From: Thioalkalivibrio sp.
Lineage (GTDB): Bacteria > Pseudomonadota > Gammaproteobacteria > Ectothiorhodospirales > Ectothiorhodospiraceae
Assembly (NCBI GenBank): GCA_007119005.1
Contig: SKQM01000227.1
Span: 1-5,519, forward strand
Reading direction: 5' to 3'
Length of the DNA stretch: 5,519 nucleotides
The notes under the pieces are model-generated. The model made no database searches. It saw only the letters and a program-made list of their open reading frames with translations, and was not told where the DNA came from. This document shows positions 1 to 5,519 of the stretch, in pieces. The position numbers and the translations under genes are program-made. The first letter of the stretch is position 1. Each line of letters begins with the position of its first letter.

Positions 1-17
1 AGGACCACAACCCGAAG

Positions 18-33
18 GGGACAGATGTAAAAT
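18..33 (+). repeat. GGGGACAGAT-type intergenic motif before coaBC (candidate)
   Basis: The 77 bases before coaBC contain no gene I can support. They hold GGGGACAGAT directly followed by GTAAAAT. From memory, near-identical strings (GGGGACAGAT followed by an A/T-rich stretch) are dispersed in many gammaproteobacterial genomes, often next to IS200-like REP-associated transposases, so this may be one copy of such an element. A single copy in a short window cannot prove it is repeated. The TAAAAT at 28-33 also matches five of six bases of a sigma-70 -10 box and could serve coaBC, but no convincing -35 lies at the right distance. The commonly divergent neighbour radC is not visible here. Confidence 0.25.
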
Positions 34-77
34 CCTTCCACCATGCCCTTAAACACCGACTGCGGTAAGCTTCGCCG

Positions 78-2710
<2,633 letters not shown>

Positions 2711-2719
<9 letters not shown>

Positions 2720-3370
2720 CGCCTGCGTCACCAGCTGCTCGAAGTCCCGCATATCCTCCTCGGCGGAGGCCATGATCTCGGCGTACACCTCGCGCTGGCG
2801 GCGCTGGAAGGCCCACTCGCGGTGGATTCGTGACTCCAGATCCGCGAACTCTTCGCGGTAGCGCTCCATCGTCTGCTTATCGACCTGCGCACTATTGCGC
2901 ATCTGCCCGGCGATGCGCTCGAGTTCGCTCTGCAGCGTCGCTTCCTGGCGTTCACTGAGCATCAGGGTGGTCTCGACCATCGCGAGCCGGCGGTCGCGCT
3001 GCTGCCTGATCTCGTCGACATTGGCGTAGGCGGCGCGCAGCTGTCGCGCCCGAGCGTGCCGCGCGGCGGCCTCGGCCTTGCGCTGCGCCTGTTCCTGTTC
3101 GCGCAGTTCCGCCTCCTGCCGCTCGCGCTCACGGGCCTCGGCTGCGCGCTCGCGATCCGCCGCCGTCGGTGGGGCGGGCCGAACGTGCCGCTGTCGGCCC
3201 TCACCGTCGAGAATCCGCAGCTCCCGCTCGGCCGCGGAGGGTGGCGGGGTGGTCGAGTAGTGCACCACGCCCGCATCGTCGACCCAGCGGTAGATGCGCG
3301 CGTCGACAGGGGGAATCAGAAGCACGACCAATGGCACCAGCAATGCCAACATGCGTATCGTCTGCTTCAT
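2711..3370 (-). CDS. Secreted DUF4124 domain protein with long coiled coil, function unknown
   Basis: This is a 219-residue exported protein of unknown function. Residues 1-24 form a Sec signal peptide: a basic start (MKQTIRM), a hydrophobic core (LALLVPLVVLLIPP) and a probable cleavage after VDA at 22-24, with no lipobox cysteine. A short DUF4124 module follows (about 26-50), recognised by IYRWVDDAGVVHYS and the TPPP after it. The rest is very rich in Arg, Glu, Gln and Ala and should be long helices or coiled coil (about 70-115 and 118-213). No cysteine or catalytic motif is seen. DUF4124 proteins are common in the proteobacterial envelope but have no assigned activity; a periplasmic structural or protein-binding role is only a guess. 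The ATG is preferred because GAGGAGGGAC lies directly upstream, although the spacing is short. The gene converges on argB (10 bp between stops) and diverges from the TSUP permease with overlapping start codons. Confidence 0.85.
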
Positions 3371-4130
3371 GTCCCTCCTCGATCACTTCGCTCTGGTATT
3401 GATCGCACTGGTCGCGAACGGCCTGTCCGCGCTCGCTGGCGGCGGCGCCGGACTGCTCCAGCTTCCGGCGCTGATCTTTCTCGGGCTTCCGTTTCCGGTC
3501 GCCCTGGCCACGCACAAGATCGCGTCCGTCGCACTAGGTATCGGCGCGAGCCTGCGACATCTTAAGCAGAGTACCTTCGAAATCCAACGGCTGGTCCTGA
3601 TCCTCGGTACCGGCTTGCCCGGCGTGGTGCTCGGGGCGTTGCTGGTGTTGGAGATTCCGCCCCGCGCCGGCGAGATCGCGCTGGGTATATTGACGATCGG
3701 ACTCGGCTGGTATTCCTGGCGCCGGCCGCAGCTTGGCCGGGAGACGGTGGCCGTCGCCGGGGGCACCGCGCACGCGCTGACCGGAGCCTTTGGCCTGTTC
3801 CTGATCGGCGTACTGAACGGATCGCTGACGTCCGGCACCGGGCTGATGGTCACGCTGTGGCTGGTGCGCTGGTATGGCCTTTCCTACACGCAGGCCGTCG
3901 CCTACACGCTGGTTCTGGTCGGCCTGTTCTGGAACGGCACCGGTGCCGTGGTGCTTGGCACCCTCGGCGAGGTCCGCTGGGACTGGCTTCCGGCCCTGTT
4001 GATCGGCAGCTTCATCGGTGGTTACCTGGGCGCGTCGATGGCCCACCGCTACGGCAGCCTGCTGGTGAAGCGAACCTTCGAGATCGTCACCGTATTGACA
4101 GGAATCGGGCTGCTGCTGCCGTGGCCCTGA
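3369..4130 (+). CDS. TSUP family (TauE/SafE-type) inner-membrane permease
   Basis: This is a small polytopic inner-membrane protein of the TSUP family, whose characterised members move sulfite, sulfoacetate or related anions and organosulfur compounds; the substrate here cannot be read from sequence. From the ATG at 3369 it has 253 residues, close to the usual 240-270. Two family-like halves are visible: ANGLSALAGGGAGLLQLPAL (16-35) followed by LGLPFPVALATHK, and a second GVLNGSLTSGTGLMVTLW (147-164). Hydrophobic stretches at about 5-22, 42-62, 74-96, 102-117, 134-153, 173-200, 206-224 and 239-252 suggest seven or eight membrane segments. The start is uncertain. ATGs at 3294 and 3351 would add 25 or 6 residues, but the extra sequence is polar and overlaps the opposite gene; 3369 gives the expected N-terminus. 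None has a good ribosome binding site. Its end converges on the sucrose gene with a 9-bp gap. A sulfur-related role would fit a sulfur-oxidising host, but this is inference. Confidence 0.88.
   Translation: MSLLDHFALVLIALVANGLSALAGGGAGLLQLPALIFLGLPFPVALATHKIASVALGIGASLRHLKQSTFEIQRLVLILGTGLPGVVLGALLVLEIPPRAGEIALGILTIGLGWYSWRRPQLGRETVAVAGGTAHALTGAFGLFLIGVLNGSLTSGTGLMVTLWLVRWYGLSYTQAVAYTLVLVGLFWNGTGAVVLGTLGEVRWDWLPALLIGSFIGGYLGASMAHRYGSLLVKRTFEIVTVLTGIGLLLPWP
3372..3380 (-). promoter_or_regulatory. Ribosome binding site of the DUF4124 gene, inside the opposite gene
   Basis: Read on the - strand, GAGGAGGGA ends one base before the ATG at 3370. AGGAGG is followed by only 3 bases before the ATG, and GAGG by 6, so spacing is short but usable. 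The next in-frame methionine (residue 7) has no purine-rich sequence before it. On the + strand these same bases encode residues 2-4 (Ser-Leu-Leu) of the permease if that gene starts at 3369. Confidence 0.6.
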
Positions 4131-4139
4131 GGCATCCGA

Positions 4140-5519
4140 TCACCTGTCGGCACCCGCCTCGGCTGCCGGGATGTCGCAGCGGTTCAGAAGGTCGAAGTGT
4201 TCCACTGCCTCCAGGATGCCCCGGGCGTGCATCGCCTCGGCAAAGTAGATGCGCTCGTACCCGCGCAGCTTGTCCAATTCCGGATGGTGATTGCCGACCA
4301 CCGCCCCCAGCAGCCGACCGCGCAGCATGTCCTCGTCGTTGCCCGAATCGCCGGCGACCAGCACCTGTTCGAGCGGAATACCCCACTTGTGGGCGATGTA
4401 ACGCACGGCGAGGCCCTTGGAGGCCCGCACCGGAAGTACGTCGAGGAACATATCGTGCGAGTGGATCACGCGGGCGTGCAGATCGGCCTGGTAGAGGAGG
4501 CGTTCCAGCGCGGGGACACCCTCGAACTTCTCCGGGTCCACGAAGAAGCTGATCTTGAATCGGCGCTGATCCACGTCCGGCTGCAGGGACAGCCCCGGTC
4601 TTTCGAGGAGCACTTCGCGCAGCTGGTCGGGTTCCCAGCGGTGACTGATGTGCTGTTCCCAGCCCTTGTCCGGCGTGGCCTCGGCCCCGTAGTAGATCTC
4701 GGCGCCGACCGAGGTGATCCAGACGTCGGGGGCCGGTACGCCGTGCCGGGCAAGCGCCTCCTGCGCGGAGTCCAGCCGGCGCCCGGTGGCCACCCCGAAC
4801 GCGACCTGATCACGATGCCTGCGGATCCACGCAAGCAACGCCTTCAAGGCGCCCGGGTCACCGATCAGCGTGTTGTCGATGTCGGTTAGCACGGCGCGGT
4901 CGACACCCGCCAGTCTTCCGGACACCGAACGCTGTTCGCGCCGGGCACGTTTCACCTCTCGGCCCAGCTGCTTGATCAGGCGCACGCAGCGCGCGGCGTG
5001 CCCATCCCAGGAATAGTGCTCGCGCACACCCTTGAGGCCCTGCTCGGAGAAACGCCGCCAGAGCGGGCGATCGCCGAGAATGGTCTCGATCGCGGTCGCG
5101 ATGCCGGGCGCGTCCAGCGGATCCACCAGCACACCGTTGTGGCAGCGGGAGAGGATCTCCTGCGGGCCACCGTCGTTCGTCGCGACGATCGGCGCACCGC
5201 TGGCCGCGGCCTCGATCATCGTCAGACCGAAGGGCTCGGTGAGTGCCGGGTTCACGAACACCCCGCGGGTGGATGCGACCAGCCGATAGAGGTCGGGAAC
5301 GTCGTCGCTCTGGTGATGCTTCGGATAGGCCACCTTGCCGTACAGGTCGTACCGGTCGATGCGCAGCAACAGGTCCCTCAGCACCTGCCGCGCGCCCTTG
5401 TCCAGATCGGCGATGTCGTCCCGGTTGCCGGCCACGATCAGCAGGTTGGCGTGCGCGCGCAGCCATTCGCTGCCGGCGTAGGCGTCCACCAGTGCGCGGA
5501 TGTTCTTGCGCTCGTCCGC
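4140..5519 (-). CDS. sps: Sucrose-phosphate synthase with C-terminal sucrose-phosphatase domain (5' end beyond window)
   Basis: The protein makes sucrose 6-phosphate from a nucleotide-glucose and fructose 6-phosphate, and probably also dephosphorylates it to sucrose. Only the C-terminal 459 residues are in the window: the frame is open to the right edge, so no start is called. Counting from the edge, residues 1-185 are the C-terminal lobe of a GT4/GT-B glycosyltransferase, with ADERKNI, AGNRDDI (30-36) typical of sucrose-phosphate synthases, and the donor-site EX7E motif in TEPFGLTMIE (Glu95 and Glu103). A basic linker (about 187-207) leads to a HAD-IIB phosphatase domain with all motifs intact: DIDNT (Asp213 nucleophile, Asp215), ATGR with Thr245, Lys368 in ASKG, and GDSGND (390-395). 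In some bacterial and cyanobacterial homologues this second domain has lost catalytic residues; here it has not. Sucrose is a compatible solute in many halotolerant bacteria, suggesting an osmoprotection role. The rest of its operon presumably lies to the right. A trehalose- or glucosylglycerol-type enzyme is less likely given AGNRDDI. Confidence 0.92.
   Translation of the reverse strand, partial: ADERKNIRALVDAYAGSEWLRAHANLLIVAGNRDDIADLDKGARQVLRDLLLRIDRYDLYGKVAYPKHHQSDDVPDLYRLVASTRGVFVNPALTEPFGLTMIEAAASGAPIVATNDGGPQEILSRCHNGVLVDPLDAPGIATAIETILGDRPLWRRFSEQGLKGVREHYSWDGHAARCVRLIKQLGREVKRARREQRSVSGRLAGVDRAVLTDIDNTLIGDPGALKALLAWIRRHRDQVAFGVATGRRLDSAQEALARHGVPAPDVWITSVGAEIYYGAEATPDKGWEQHISHRWEPDQLREVLLERPGLSLQPDVDQRRFKISFFVDPEKFEGVPALERLLYQADLHARVIHSHDMFLDVLPVRASKGLAVRYIAHKWGIPLEQVLVAGDSGNDEDMLRGRLLGAVVGNHHPELDKLRGYERIYFAEAMHARGILEAVEHFDLLNRCDIPAAEAGADR

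Noticed and set aside
3..68. Short + strand frame entering from the left edge and stopping at 66-68
   Set aside because: About 21 residues with no recognisable family. It may be only open leader sequence, so it is not called as a truncated gene.
3294..3368. Longer permease starting at ATG 3294 or 3351
   Set aside because: The added residues are polar, absent from the expected TSUP N-terminus, overlap the opposite signal peptide coding region, and have no ribosome binding site.
3056..3565. 169-codon + strand open frame opposite the DUF4124 gene and over the permease start
   Set aside because: It conflicts with two better-supported genes and lacks any domain, signal peptide or ribosome binding site.
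4148..4168. CGGCA/TGCCG stem near the convergent permease and sucrose gene ends, considered as a terminator
   Set aside because: Only five pairs with an 11-base loop, inside the coding end of the sucrose gene, and no T-run on either strand.
4197..4889. 230-codon open frame on the + strand opposite the sucrose-phosphate synthase gene
   Set aside because: It lies wholly within the HAD/glycosyltransferase coding region on the other strand, has no recognisable domain, and is expected from high GC, where antisense frames stay open by codon bias.

Overview
The window looks like ordinary chromosomal sequence from a GC-rich gammaproteobacterium. The coaBC-dut-argB order, an ArgB of the longer, arginine-sensitive type, and a sucrose-phosphate synthase of the kind used to make sucrose as a compatible solute together suggest a halotolerant lineage such as Ectothiorhodospiraceae (Thioalkalivibrio-like). 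That placement is inferred from gene content and remembered gene neighbourhoods, not from any search.

Layout. Positions 1-77 are a non-coding leader holding a short GGGGACAGAT-type motif. Three housekeeping genes follow on the + strand: coaBC (coenzyme A synthesis), dut (dUTPase, 17 bp after coaBC and probably co-transcribed) and argB (N-acetylglutamate kinase, 53 bp further on, with its own candidate -10 box). A - strand gene for a secreted DUF4124/coiled-coil protein converges on argB with only 10 bp between the stops; a hairpin spans both stops. This gene diverges from a + strand TSUP (TauE/SafE-type) membrane permease, and the two most plausible start codons overlap in one CATG. The permease in turn converges, 9 bp apart, on a - strand sucrose-phosphate synthase whose N-terminal part lies beyond the right edge. 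That protein joins a glycosyltransferase domain to a HAD phosphatase domain with intact catalytic residues.

How the genes relate. coaBC and dut form a typical cofactor/nucleotide housekeeping pair and argB is an arginine-pathway gene; their adjacency is conserved rather than functional. The DUF4124 gene and the TSUP permease are packed head-to-head, so their promoters must lie within each other's coding sequence. The sucrose gene probably belongs to a - strand operon starting to the right of the window and ending here.

I saw no mobile element gene, tRNA, rRNA, CRISPR array or pseudogene, and no evidence of a new multi-gene system. The observations most worth a second look are the overlapping divergent starts, the two-domain sucrose enzyme, the shared convergent hairpin and the coiled-coil DUF4124 protein.
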